Source: Paenibacillus polymyxa M1 (GTDB lineage Bacteria; Bacillota; Bacilli; Paenibacillales; Paenibacillaceae). Taken from it: DNA of 64,000 nt. The first letter of the stretch is position 1. Every line of letters starts with the position of its first letter. Shown here in pieces: positions 29,016 to 35,781 of this stretch. The notes under the pieces were generated by a model, which saw only the letters and a list, made by a program, of their open reading frames with translations, was not told where the DNA came from and ran no database searches. Location of the stretch: positions 186,001 to 250,000 of the forward strand of contig NC_017543.1 of the NCBI RefSeq assembly GCF_000237325.1. The letters are read 5' to 3'. The position numbers and the translations under genes are program-made.

Positions 29016-29225
29016 ATGACAGATCAGAGAATAGAAGTTACTTGCCACAAAGATGGAACATTTACTATTGAAGCCTTTGATTTTCAGGGTACCAATTGCG
29101 ATCAGGCAACGAAAGATTTTGAAAGGGTATTGGGAGCAAAAGGATTAAACAAAATTAGAAAACCTGAATTTCTTGCTGTCGATTTACTTTCAAATCAACA
29201 AATTAATAGAGTAAATGGAGGTTAG
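29016..29225 (+). CDS. DUF2997-like small protein, 69 aa
   Basis: ATG 29016 follows the previous stop by five bases, with GGGGG at the end of the previous gene as ribosome site. The sequence FTIEAFDFQGTNCDQATKDF and RVLGAKGLNKIRKPEF fits DUF2997, a short protein with a conserved Gly-x-x-Cys that is repeatedly found beside DUF1257 genes. Function unknown. Confidence 0.65.
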   Translation: MTDQRIEVTCHKDGTFTIEAFDFQGTNCDQATKDFERVLGAKGLNKIRKPEFLAVDLLSNQQINRVNGG

Positions 29226-29231
29226 AGAGCT

Positions 29232-29813
29232 ATGCGTATTCATTCTTTTACCCCAAGCACATATGTAAATGGGCCAGGAAAAAGAGCTATGATTCATTTT
29301 CAAGGTTGTACACTCAAATGCCCGGGGTGCTTTAATACCAACACTCATTCAAATGATCAGGGAAAAGAAATGAGTCTAGACGAAATCCTTTCTCTTCTCC
29401 CAAGTGACATTGATGGTGTGACTATCAGTGGTGGAGAGCCTTTCCTTCAACCTTCCTCTTTGTTGCAACTTGTTCAAGCATTAAGACAAATGTGTTTATC
29501 AATCGTGGTATTTACAGGTTTCTATCGTGAAGAAATTTTAAAAATAAATTTTGGTCCCCATATTCTAGATTTTATAGATGTTCTGATCGATGGCCGATTT
29601 AATGAAGCAAAAAAAGAAACAACAGGGCTTCGAGGATCAAGCAATCAAACAATTCATATTTTGACCAAACGACACCTTGCTGAAGAGTTCGAAGAGCGTA
29701 ACATAGAAGTAACCATTAATGCAGAAGGTAGTCTTACAATGACAGGTTTTCCATCCACCGATTTACTTAGAGAAATGCGATTGATGGGAATGAGGAGTGA
29801 GATTGAGCAATAA
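29232..29813 (+). CDS. radical SAM protein, NrdG-like 4Fe-4S single-cluster type
   Basis: QGCTLKCPGC (Cys 26, 30, 33) is the CxxxCxxC that binds the 4Fe-4S cluster used with S-adenosylmethionine. VTISGGEPFLQP is the glycine-rich SAM-binding motif, and IDVLIDGRF matches the end of the NrdG-type barrel. At 193 residues it has the size of an anaerobic ribonucleotide reductase activase, but no nrdD is in the window; the operon instead links it to the AAA/DUF1257/DUF2997 proteins, so it may activate or modify one of those. GGAGG lies 10 bases before ATG 29232. Confidence 0.8.
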   Translation: MRIHSFTPSTYVNGPGKRAMIHFQGCTLKCPGCFNTNTHSNDQGKEMSLDEILSLLPSDIDGVTISGGEPFLQPSSLLQLVQALRQMCLSIVVFTGFYREEILKINFGPHILDFIDVLIDGRFNEAKKETTGLRGSSNQTIHILTKRHLAEEFEERNIEVTINAEGSLTMTGFPSTDLLREMRLMGMRSEIEQ

Positions 29814-29827
29814 AGGAGAGATTCAAT

Positions 29828-30448
29828 TTGTTTGACGAAATGAGAAACTTAATATTTTTTGCATTTGGTTTATCTCTTATTGGAATGATTATATTTATTT
29901 ATCCTACTTTGGAGAAGGCACTAACAAATCCAGCTTATACAGTTGTATCTAATGAGCAAACTACTTTAGTAAAAAAAAATGATCAAAGAAAAGAATCTTC
30001 AACACAAATTATTAAGTCTGAAAATAAAACAGAAGCCAATTCAGCTCAATTGCCTAAATCAGTACTCGATCCATTTTTTAAAATCATTAGAGTACTTGGG
30101 GTTGGAATTTTGTTACTCAGTATTGTAGCTGTTTGTATCTGGTTTATGAAAACATTCTGGTCAGTTGAAAGGTTTAGTGGGAATAATATTGGGTCATCAA
30201 GATATATCTCAAATGTATCCGAAGAGGATAAAGAACCGGAAACTGCATCTATCGCTGAATCTCTTGAAAAAATGATATCTGTCTCACCACCAAGTCCAGT
30301 TGAACCTATTCATAGATTAAACAACACAAAGGCTACTAAATCCGTTAACGAAGATATTATCAAGCGAACTATTCGTGATAATGACCAAAAGAAAAATGGG
30401 GAAGATGAGAAGACGACAGAGTTGGTTAGTCGTGTTATCCACTTCTAA
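29828..30448 (+). CDS. two-helix membrane protein, 206 aa
   Basis: TTG 29828 has GGAGAG about 8 bases upstream. A first membrane helix is at about 8-27 (FFAFGLSLIGMIIFIY), a polar lysine-rich loop of about 55 residues follows, then a second helix at about 88-112 (VLGVGILLLSIVAVCIWFM) and a charged tail ending VSRVIHF. The next gene product has the same layout and a similar end (KRVIRL), as well as a shared TIRD block in the tail. It lies 14 bases after the radical SAM gene, apparently in the same operon. Function unknown. Confidence 0.6.
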   Translation: MFDEMRNLIFFAFGLSLIGMIIFIYPTLEKALTNPAYTVVSNEQTTLVKKNDQRKESSTQIIKSENKTEANSAQLPKSVLDPFFKIIRVLGVGILLLSIVAVCIWFMKTFWSVERFSGNNIGSSRYISNVSEEDKEPETASIAESLEKMISVSPPSPVEPIHRLNNTKATKSVNEDIIKRTIRDNDQKKNGEDEKTTELVSRVIHF

Positions 30449-30511
30449 TCACTATTTCTACTTTACTTTTAAATAAGCATTGGTTTTTTATGAGTTACAC
30501 AGGAGGCCAAT

Positions 30512-31168
30512 ATGTACTTTATACGTTTTTTTTGGCATACAATCAAACTAATTATACTGTATTTATTTATCACGCTAATTATTCCGTCTTTACTCAATGT
30601 GGTAATACCACAACAATTAGAGAAAGATGGCAGTATATCAGTTGTTAATGATCATCTTAGTACTTCAAAAGTTTCGACTGAATCAGAACAAAGTAAAGTA
30701 TCAAACCAAAATATATTTAAAGCAATGCAATCACTTATAGATTTCATATTACATTTCTTAAAACCACTTCTTTTCTTTGGTATACTTGCCAGTTTCACTT
30801 TGAATTTCTTTAGGTTTATGCTCTGGTTTTATAATGATAGATTAGTGGGTAGGGAGTCTAGGGGATTAGGACTTAGAGTTCCAGTATTACGGCGGCCTCC
30901 TTTCGCTAGAACTCAACACCATGATCAAAACGAGCAAAGACAACCTTCAGTTGCTGACGCCTTAGATAACCTAATTCAGTCCCACTCAAACGGATATCTA
31001 AGTATCAATGAAACCTGTACCGAACAACCAGATATCAATTTAAATAAGAATGAGATAATTAATGAGAAGAACTTTTTTAGAACCATTCGTGATCTTGAAC
31101 CGGCAGCAATACCAGATAATGATTCGGAGAGAGAATCGTCAGCTTTTAAACGAGTAATTCGATTATAA
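30512..31168 (+). CDS. two-helix membrane protein, 218 aa, paralogue of preceding gene
   Basis: ATG 30512 has AGGAGG about 7 bases upstream. A first helix about 8-28, a polar loop, a second helix about 85-107 (LLFFGILASFTLNFFRFML), then a cytoplasmic tail with SVADALDNLIQ and FFRTIRDLEP, ending FKRVIRL. Layout, tail block and C-terminal motif match the preceding protein, so the pair looks like an old duplication that could form a heteromeric membrane complex. Last gene of the AAA/radical SAM operon as far as I can see. Confidence 0.6.
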   Translation: MYFIRFFWHTIKLIILYLFITLIIPSLLNVVIPQQLEKDGSISVVNDHLSTSKVSTESEQSKVSNQNIFKAMQSLIDFILHFLKPLLFFGILASFTLNFFRFMLWFYNDRLVGRESRGLGLRVPVLRRPPFARTQHHDQNEQRQPSVADALDNLIQSHSNGYLSINETCTEQPDINLNKNEIINEKNFFRTIRDLEPAAIPDNDSERESSAFKRVIRL

Positions 31169-31227
31169 AAACAGGGATATGAACTGCTTTACACCTCTAA
31201 GGTTAATGATAAGGCTGTTCATGCTAA

Positions 31228-31396
31228 TTGAGAATATATTTCCTAACTGGTATAATAATAAAATAAGTTTGAAATGTTGGGGTTCTGGCATGCGCCAATG
31301 AACCAAATTAGAAAAGCGCTTCTCGAAGTGAAGGAATAAACTATGGCCACAAGCCTTTGTTTACTTTCGTTCTCTGCGAGAAGCGTTTTTGCGTTT
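31228..31396 (+). promoter_or_regulatory. class I leader: promoter, ANGC hairpin, terminator
   Basis: TTGAGA (31228-31233) and TATAAT (31251-31256), spacer 17. The ANGC element is 31281-31304, 25 bases after the -10: GGTTC/GAACC outer, TGGC/GCCA inner, loop ATGC. AAGCGCTTCTCG (31314-31325) pairs with CGAGAAGCG(TT) (31377-31387) and ends TTTTTGCGTTTC. The next intact gene is 195 bases further on; between them is a start-less frame reading KEFLKNFIIQIWEELQRLKV, maybe the relic of the original target gene. Confidence 0.8.
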
Positions 31397-31590
31397 CAAA
31401 AAGGATATACATTTAAGGAATTTTTAAAGAACTTTATAATTCAGATATGGGAGGAATTACAGCGTTTAAAAGTACCTAATGTGGTGAAAGCTCCATTTTT
31501 AAGAGAATTAATGTAACAGGTTATCATGTTCCTATATCTCACCACACATGTATCTGTGTGTAATATGTTAAGAGAGTGGAGGTAGAAAAA

Positions 31591-31773
31591 ATGAATGAAG
31601 AAACACTTCTACACGCAGCCAAACGGACACACGGTCTTGTAACTTGTCAGTCTCCAGGTTGTATTGATGGTTATAATGATGGAGAAAAATGTGATATATG
31701 TTGGGGTACTGGATTAGTCTCAGCAGGAGAGCCAGGATCAGAAGAGTATGAAGTATATAAGACTGAGAAGTAA
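31591..31773 (+). CDS. DnaJ-type zinc-finger small protein, 60 aa
   Basis: ATG 31591 has GGAGG about 9 bases upstream. CQSPGCIDGY and CDICWGTGLV form one zinc-binding pair of the DnaJ cysteine-rich type (CxxxxC...CxxCxGxG), without a J domain. Such small proteins are common on phages and plasmids and may bind unfolded protein or metal; the role here is unknown. Acidic C-terminus. A terminator follows at 31858. Confidence 0.6.
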   Translation: MNEETLLHAAKRTHGLVTCQSPGCIDGYNDGEKCDICWGTGLVSAGEPGSEEYEVYKTEK

Positions 31774-31857
31774 CTAAAGAACGACTAAAGCTATTTTTAG
31801 AAATAATGAAATGTATTCGAATAAATAGCTATATCTAGTTCAACAAAATCTTTTAGA

Positions 31858-31880
31858 AGCCCCTGATTAGCGGGGCTTTT
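31858..31880 (+). terminator. intrinsic terminator
   Basis: AGCCCC/GGGGCT with a TTTT tail, 85 bases after the zinc-finger gene. Confidence 0.75.
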
Positions 31881-31937
31881 ACTATTTATATCTCTGTTTC
31901 ATCATTCTTTTCTCTTAACATGATTGTTTCTCGAATC

Positions 31938-32127
31938 TTGTTTATAGGTATCTCATTATGATATAATATAAAAATATATACGAAACTTATTAAGGTTCTG
32001 GCAGGCGCCTAAAGAACCATTTAACTAAAAGCGTTTCTCCAAGATTATGATCTACCTTAGGGTGAATTATGCCTTTGTGCGATTATATTCTGGGAGAAGC
32101 GCTTTTTTGCGTTTCGTTCACAACCCA
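31938..32127 (+). promoter_or_regulatory. class I leader: promoter, ANGC hairpin, terminator, CACAACCCA
   Basis: TTGTTT (31938-31943) and TATAAT (31962-31967), spacer 18. The ANGC element is 31994-32018, 27 bases after the -10: GGTTC/GAACC outer, GGC/GCC inner, loop AGGC. AAAGCGTTTCTCCAA (32028-32042) pairs with TTGGGAGAAGCGCTT-type 3' arm (32090-32104), then TTTTTTGCGTTTC. CACAACCCA is at 32119-32127. Confidence 0.8.
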
Positions 32128-32152
32128 TAATATCAAGGAAAGTAGGAGTCGT

Positions 32153-32482
32153 ATGGCAATTAAAAGAGTTGGTAAAAACATCAATCTTGAAATTTTGATT
32201 CAACATGGTTTTAGTTTTGGTATGGCTGATTGGGTTCAAGCGAAAATAGGAAAACATTATGAGGAATGCAATCGTTACGAGGTAATATTTGAAACCGACC
32301 AAATGGATACTCTTAGTACTGTTCTATATTTTAATGAAAGCTGCACGATATTAATTGGAATTGATGAAGTAGTTGTAGATAAAAATAATCATAATCTTAA
32401 GTTTGATTTTGAAACTACACCCTGCTGGGTTAAATTGCAACAAGCAATGAAATCTATTGAAGCAGGTGTGAACTGTACCTGA
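32153..32482 (+). CDS. hypothetical protein, 109 aa, leader-controlled
   Basis: ATG 32153 follows TAGGAG by about 6 bases; the frame is open through the leader but that part is regulatory RNA. The product MAIKRVGKNINLEILIQHGF is soluble and alpha/beta, with a beta hairpin STVLYFNESCTILIGIDE. No recognised motif. It is the first gene after its class I leader; the 145-residue gene 155 bases downstream may be read from the same promoter. Confidence 0.55.
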   Translation: MAIKRVGKNINLEILIQHGFSFGMADWVQAKIGKHYEECNRYEVIFETDQMDTLSTVLYFNESCTILIGIDEVVVDKNNHNLKFDFETTPCWVKLQQAMKSIEAGVNCT

Positions 32483-32637
32483 AGGTTTACGACTTTGGAA
32501 TAGATATAACTTCTTCATAGCTGAACTTCAATTCGTTCTTTCTTCTAATACCATTCTTATAATTCCCCTTAATATTTCCCTTAATAAATCTCAGCTTTCA
32601 TTAATCAAGTATCCAGTGATAAAAGGAGAATATCAAG

Positions 32638-33075
32638 ATGACGATAACCAATTTTATTTTTCCATCTTTACACCCAGTAACTAAAGACGATATTATCCCT
32701 AATTCAGAACATTTGGTTCTTGCTCAATCATTAGGCGAAGCCTTGAATCTGCTGCTGGATATCATATGTTCTAAAGATCATGGGCAGAACTTCTACTATA
32801 TAGTTGGAGAAGGAAATTTTTATATTTTTGCAGAGAAAGATCTGGCTAAAACAAGAAGGCTAAATAAAGAAGAAAAATATGTGATTGCAATTGAACTTGG
32901 TGGTTACACCGAATATCGTGTTGAGGTATACAGAGGAGTAACGTATACATCAGATATTAACGCTGCCTCAGCGTATTTCCCTGGGCAGTTACCTGTTATT
33001 GGTGAATACGAGTATCTTGTCCCAGTTACTGAAGAAGAGCACTTGTATCAAAAAGTGAAAGAAGCAACATCATAA
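32638..33075 (+). CDS. hypothetical protein, 145 aa
   Basis: ATG 32638 has AAAGGAG about 9 bases upstream. Unrecognised soluble protein: MTITNFIFPSLHPVTKDD, a helix containing LVLAQSLGEALNLLLDII, a strand pair NFYYIVGEGNFYIFA and an acidic C-terminus (VPVTEEEHLYQKVKEA). There is no leader hairpin between it and the previous gene. Confidence 0.55.
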   Translation: MTITNFIFPSLHPVTKDDIIPNSEHLVLAQSLGEALNLLLDIICSKDHGQNFYYIVGEGNFYIFAEKDLAKTRRLNKEEKYVIAIELGGYTEYRVEVYRGVTYTSDINAASAYFPGQLPVIGEYEYLVPVTEEEHLYQKVKEATS

Positions 33076-33264
33076 AACCCTGGTTCTTCAAAAGAGAGGA
33101 TATTACGCATTAGAAATTCGAGGGCCCGTAGGAACCCTGATCAGATCATTGATGCAAACTGGTGATTTTTACTATAACAATCGAGCGATTACATTATTAA
33201 TGTTAACCTTAAAGGTATTCTATTCTTATTGGTCGTGGCATGACTTAGTGTCTATTTAAGAATA

Positions 33265-33346
33265 AAGCACTTCTTTCTAGTTTGTTTAACCAGCTCACGT
33301 TGAAGTTCCCGTGTAAGGTTGAATCTAGTTTAGAAGTGCTTTTTAG
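33265..33346 (+). promoter_or_regulatory. leader terminator, ANGC hairpin degenerate
   Basis: AAGCACTTCTTTCTAG (33265-33280) pairs with CTAGTTTAGAAGTGCTT (33325-33341), then TTTTAGCG, directly before a gene. Upstream at about 33231-33252 a short imperfect hairpin (GTCGTGGCATGAC) sits where the ANGC element would be but lacks the C-ANGC-G loop. A weak TTGATG...TATAAC pair (spacer 18) lies at about 33148-33177. Confidence 0.6.
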
Positions 33347-33382
33347 CGTGCAATTATAACAAAAGCCCTAGGAGGAATCTTA

Positions 33383-34279
33383 ATGAATAAAAGCACATTG
33401 AAATTAGATTGGAACCATCATTTAGCTACTGGAGTTAAAGCTTCTCCATCTAAAATCTGCTTTATTTTTCCGTTAACTGATCTTTTAAAAAACATAAAGA
33501 GCTTGCTACGTGAAACTATAGGGATTGAAGCAGAATTGTATGCGGAAAAATGCTCTAATAATGAGCTAGCACTATTTTTGAATGCACCTCATCGTGCTGT
33601 TGAGAAAGATGGGAAAATACGTTCTCTTTTTGAAATGGTAAGAGACTATTACGAAAATATTGATTTTGCGATTGAATTTGCAGTTGATATCATTGCAAAT
33701 TTATTTGGAACAAGCCGTTTACATATAGAGACGGTTAATTTTACTCCTGATGAGACTGCAGTCAATATAACACTAACGACTACACCTAAAGAACGCTATT
33801 TTATTATCGTTCATCCATCAAATGGGTATTATCAGCGTGTATTTCGTCATCGTTCGAATGACATACGAGAAAACGTAATTATTGATCTATGGGACGATAA
33901 ACAAGAGTGTGTAGAAGTTTGGAGGCATGAATCATTGGAAGTACCAAAGAGGATTTATGATTACTTAATGAAACACTCAGGTAAAAGATCTTACAAACAA
34001 CATGCTGCTAATATTATAAACAGTTATCTGAAAGGAAGAGACTACAAGTACTTTATGAATAATAATCCTAGCTCAGATCAGTATCAGTATATTTATGTAG
34101 CTCCACCGTTTCAAAAGGATAAAAAAGGATACGCAATAGTTGATGAAATGAATGGCGAAACTATTAATTTAAACCTTGATTCTCTAGAAAGTGATTACTC
34201 AGAAATCTCTGAAGGAGAATATGTTGGTATTTTAGCGTTGCTAAAATTTGGTCAAGGGTCGTTGGTTAGTTTAAATTAA
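33383..34279 (+). CDS. hypothetical protein, 298 aa, leader-controlled
   Basis: ATG 33383 has AGGAGG about 7 bases upstream. Unrecognised soluble protein: MNKSTLKLDWNHHLATG, a helix (LLKNIKSLLRETIGIE), a beta-rich centre (HIETVNFTPDETAVNITL; RYFIIVHPSNGYYQR) and a C-terminal unit with SYKQHAANIINSYLKGRDY and QYIYVAPPFQKDKKGYAIV. No membrane helix or known catalytic residues. Single gene followed by a terminator. Confidence 0.6.
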   Translation: MNKSTLKLDWNHHLATGVKASPSKICFIFPLTDLLKNIKSLLRETIGIEAELYAEKCSNNELALFLNAPHRAVEKDGKIRSLFEMVRDYYENIDFAIEFAVDIIANLFGTSRLHIETVNFTPDETAVNITLTTTPKERYFIIVHPSNGYYQRVFRHRSNDIRENVIIDLWDDKQECVEVWRHESLEVPKRIYDYLMKHSGKRSYKQHAANIINSYLKGRDYKYFMNNNPSSDQYQYIYVAPPFQKDKKGYAIVDEMNGETINLNLDSLESDYSEISEGEYVGILALLKFGQGSLVSLN

Positions 34280-34289
34280 TTCATACGAA

Positions 34290-34418
34290 TAAAAACCCGA
34301 ATAGAGGATCGTGCGAGAGAAGATCCGCACAAAAGGAAAAGCATTAAAGCGAATGAACAGATAAAGAATAAATGGGTCCTTTTCATCTCACATGGGAAGG
34401 TAAAAGGACCTTTTATTT
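34290..34418 (+). terminator. intrinsic terminator preceded by a hairpin
   Basis: GGTCCTTTT (34375-34383) pairs with AAAAGGACC (34402-34410), then TTTTATTTTT. About 60 bases upstream GGATC/GATCC encloses GTGCGAGAGAA, which resembles the outer stem of an ANGC element but lacks the inner stem and loop. No gene follows for 400 bases, so this is more likely the end of the preceding gene. Confidence 0.6.
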
Positions 34419-34690
34419 TTCCTATAGTACTCTTTTCAAGCTAAAGTCACAAATGATTTCATTTGAAAATTATAGGCACTCCGTGCCTGAGTGCCGGAGT
34501 TAACATAAAAGACAGAAGGCTTAGTGCTCTTTTGAGATCTTACTTATGAAACTTACATTTATCCATCCTGATATTGAAATAGGTATACCTGCAGATAGAT
34601 AAGTTAGTTCATTTAACTTAACTTAACTTAATTATAAAGAAGATAATGCAATTAACTCGAAGTAGCCAATTTATGAGGAAAACCCACGTT
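34419..34690. other. intergenic region with hairpin, short tandem repeat and palindrome
   Basis: GGCACTC/GAGTGCC forms a hairpin at 34471-34493. AGGTATACCT is a perfect 10-base palindrome at 34580-34589, close to a TTGAAA that could be a -35. Four tandem TTAAC-type units occupy 34613-34632. No open frame of note. Together they look like the promoter/operator region of the gene at 34823. Confidence 0.45.
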
Positions 34691-34789
34691 TACACATTTT
34701 CAATTATGTGTAGCTAATATATCGCTACATTACGTCTGTAAGGCTTGTTGTGTTTTATTAGCTGCACTTTTTTGTGCTTTCACAACCCA
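34691..34789 (+). promoter_or_regulatory. leader with two mutually exclusive hairpins and CACAACCCA
   Basis: TACACAT (34691-34697) can pair with ATGTGTA (34705-34711). The second arm overlaps GTGTAGCTAATA (34708-34719), the 5' arm of a terminator whose 3' arm is TATTAGCTGCAC (34756-34767) followed by six T. Only one of the two can form at a time, as in attenuators. CACAACCCA is at 34781-34789. No ANGC hairpin. Confidence 0.6.
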
Positions 34790-34822
34790 TTTGTCTACTA
34801 AATCATTTTGAGGAGAGTTTAA

Positions 34823-35446
34823 ATGCAAAATAATGCTGTGCGTACTAATAAAAATAATCTCGATCCAGATATCTATGCGTGGATCAAAAATTTGTACGGT
34901 ATAGAGCCTATAACAGGTCCGTCTATGTTTTTAATTCCGCCAGAACGACAAAACCGCGAGGAACTAATAAGAAATTTGTATCTATTACATGAAGAAGCAA
35001 TTCAAGAAACGATTCGTAGTAAGTCGCATGCTAATGATGTAGAAGTGTTAGCTGCCTTGCTTATACAGATAGCTATTTCTAAAACGATGGATATGGATGA
35101 AGTAAGAGCGCTTGCTTTGGAAGCGATCGATGCTTACCATATGTTCAACATCCAGTCTTTAAGAAGACTAAAGTGGATATTGAAAATCGAAGTTAACGAT
35201 AGTCGAACTCAAACAATCTACTTAGATGAGAAACCAACTGAAGTAAGTCTCTATGAGGTCGTGACGGAAGCGTTATATGCTTCGGACGCTGACCTACCTA
35301 AGAACTGTAATTATTTTTGGATAGAGCCAGATGAATATCGTATTCGAAATATGAAAACAAATTCTTTTAAGTTTAATTTTAGAATGATCGAGGATGATGT
35401 GACCAAATATGGTGTTGTATGCGTCTCGAGAGGATATGAAGAATAA
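34823..35446 (+). CDS. hypothetical protein, 207 aa, leader-controlled
   Basis: ATG 34823 has GAGGAGAG about 8 bases upstream. Acidic, largely helical soluble protein (LDPDIYAWIKNLYGIEPITG; EVLAALLIQIAISKTMDMDE; VRALALEAIDAYHMF), with a C-terminal beta part (KFNFRMIEDDVTKYGVVCV). Unrecognised. A 41-codon frame overlaps its 3' end. Confidence 0.6.
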   Translation: MQNNAVRTNKNNLDPDIYAWIKNLYGIEPITGPSMFLIPPERQNREELIRNLYLLHEEAIQETIRSKSHANDVEVLAALLIQIAISKTMDMDEVRALALEAIDAYHMFNIQSLRRLKWILKIEVNDSRTQTIYLDEKPTEVSLYEVVTEALYASDADLPKNCNYFWIEPDEYRIRNMKTNSFKFNFRMIEDDVTKYGVVCVSRGYEE

Positions 35447-35561
35447 GATTTATGAAAACTTGAAGAGCTCAGGTGCGGGACTTGTTATTAAACACGGTTT
35501 AGACAAATACATTCCTACATCAGAACTAATTAAACTGAGATTTCATTTTTTACATCCATGA
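35436..35561 (+). CDS. possible small protein, 41 aa, overlapping previous gene
   Basis: ATG 35436 lies inside the end of the previous gene with AGAGG just upstream. The product MKNKIYENLKSSGAGLVIKH...YIPTSELIKLRFHFLHP looks protein-like and stops four bases before a terminator, as translation-coupled genes do. Short, so moderate confidence only. Confidence 0.4.
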   Translation: MKNKIYENLKSSGAGLVIKHGLDKYIPTSELIKLRFHFLHP

Positions 35562-35565
35562 CAAT

Positions 35566-35590
35566 AAGCGAGTTAAACACTCGCTTGTTG
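35566..35590 (+). terminator. intrinsic terminator
   Basis: AAGCGAGT/ACTCGCTT perfect stem directly after the 41-codon frame; the T-rich tail is interrupted (GTTGGAAATCCTTTTTT). Confidence 0.6.
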
Positions 35591-35650
35591 GAAATCCTTT
35601 TTTGCTAAATAAAAAATAAATAATCTCAGCAAATTCATAAGATGGAGTAC

Positions 35651-35756
35651 TAATACACTTTAACGAAAGTGACTTAATTGCCTTTAGGCTGAATGTCTAA
35701 AGACTGAGGGGTCTTTTTCGCTAAGGTGTATTTCTTTGCGCCTTACACATAACCCA
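35651..35756 (+). promoter_or_regulatory. leader terminator of the cytosine methyltransferase gene
   Basis: AATACACTTTA (35652-35662) pairs with TAAGGTGTATT (35722-35732) and encloses GCCTTTAGGC and GTCTAAAGAC. The sequence is clearly related to the leader at 10865-10949 (both have ATACACTTTAACGA and TAAGGTGTAT). A CACATAACCCA variant is at 35746-35756. No ANGC hairpin is intact; an ATCT/AGAT pair at about 35622 is a weak remnant. Confidence 0.65.
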
Positions 35757-35781
35757 TTAAAGTTAGAGGAGGATTCACATT

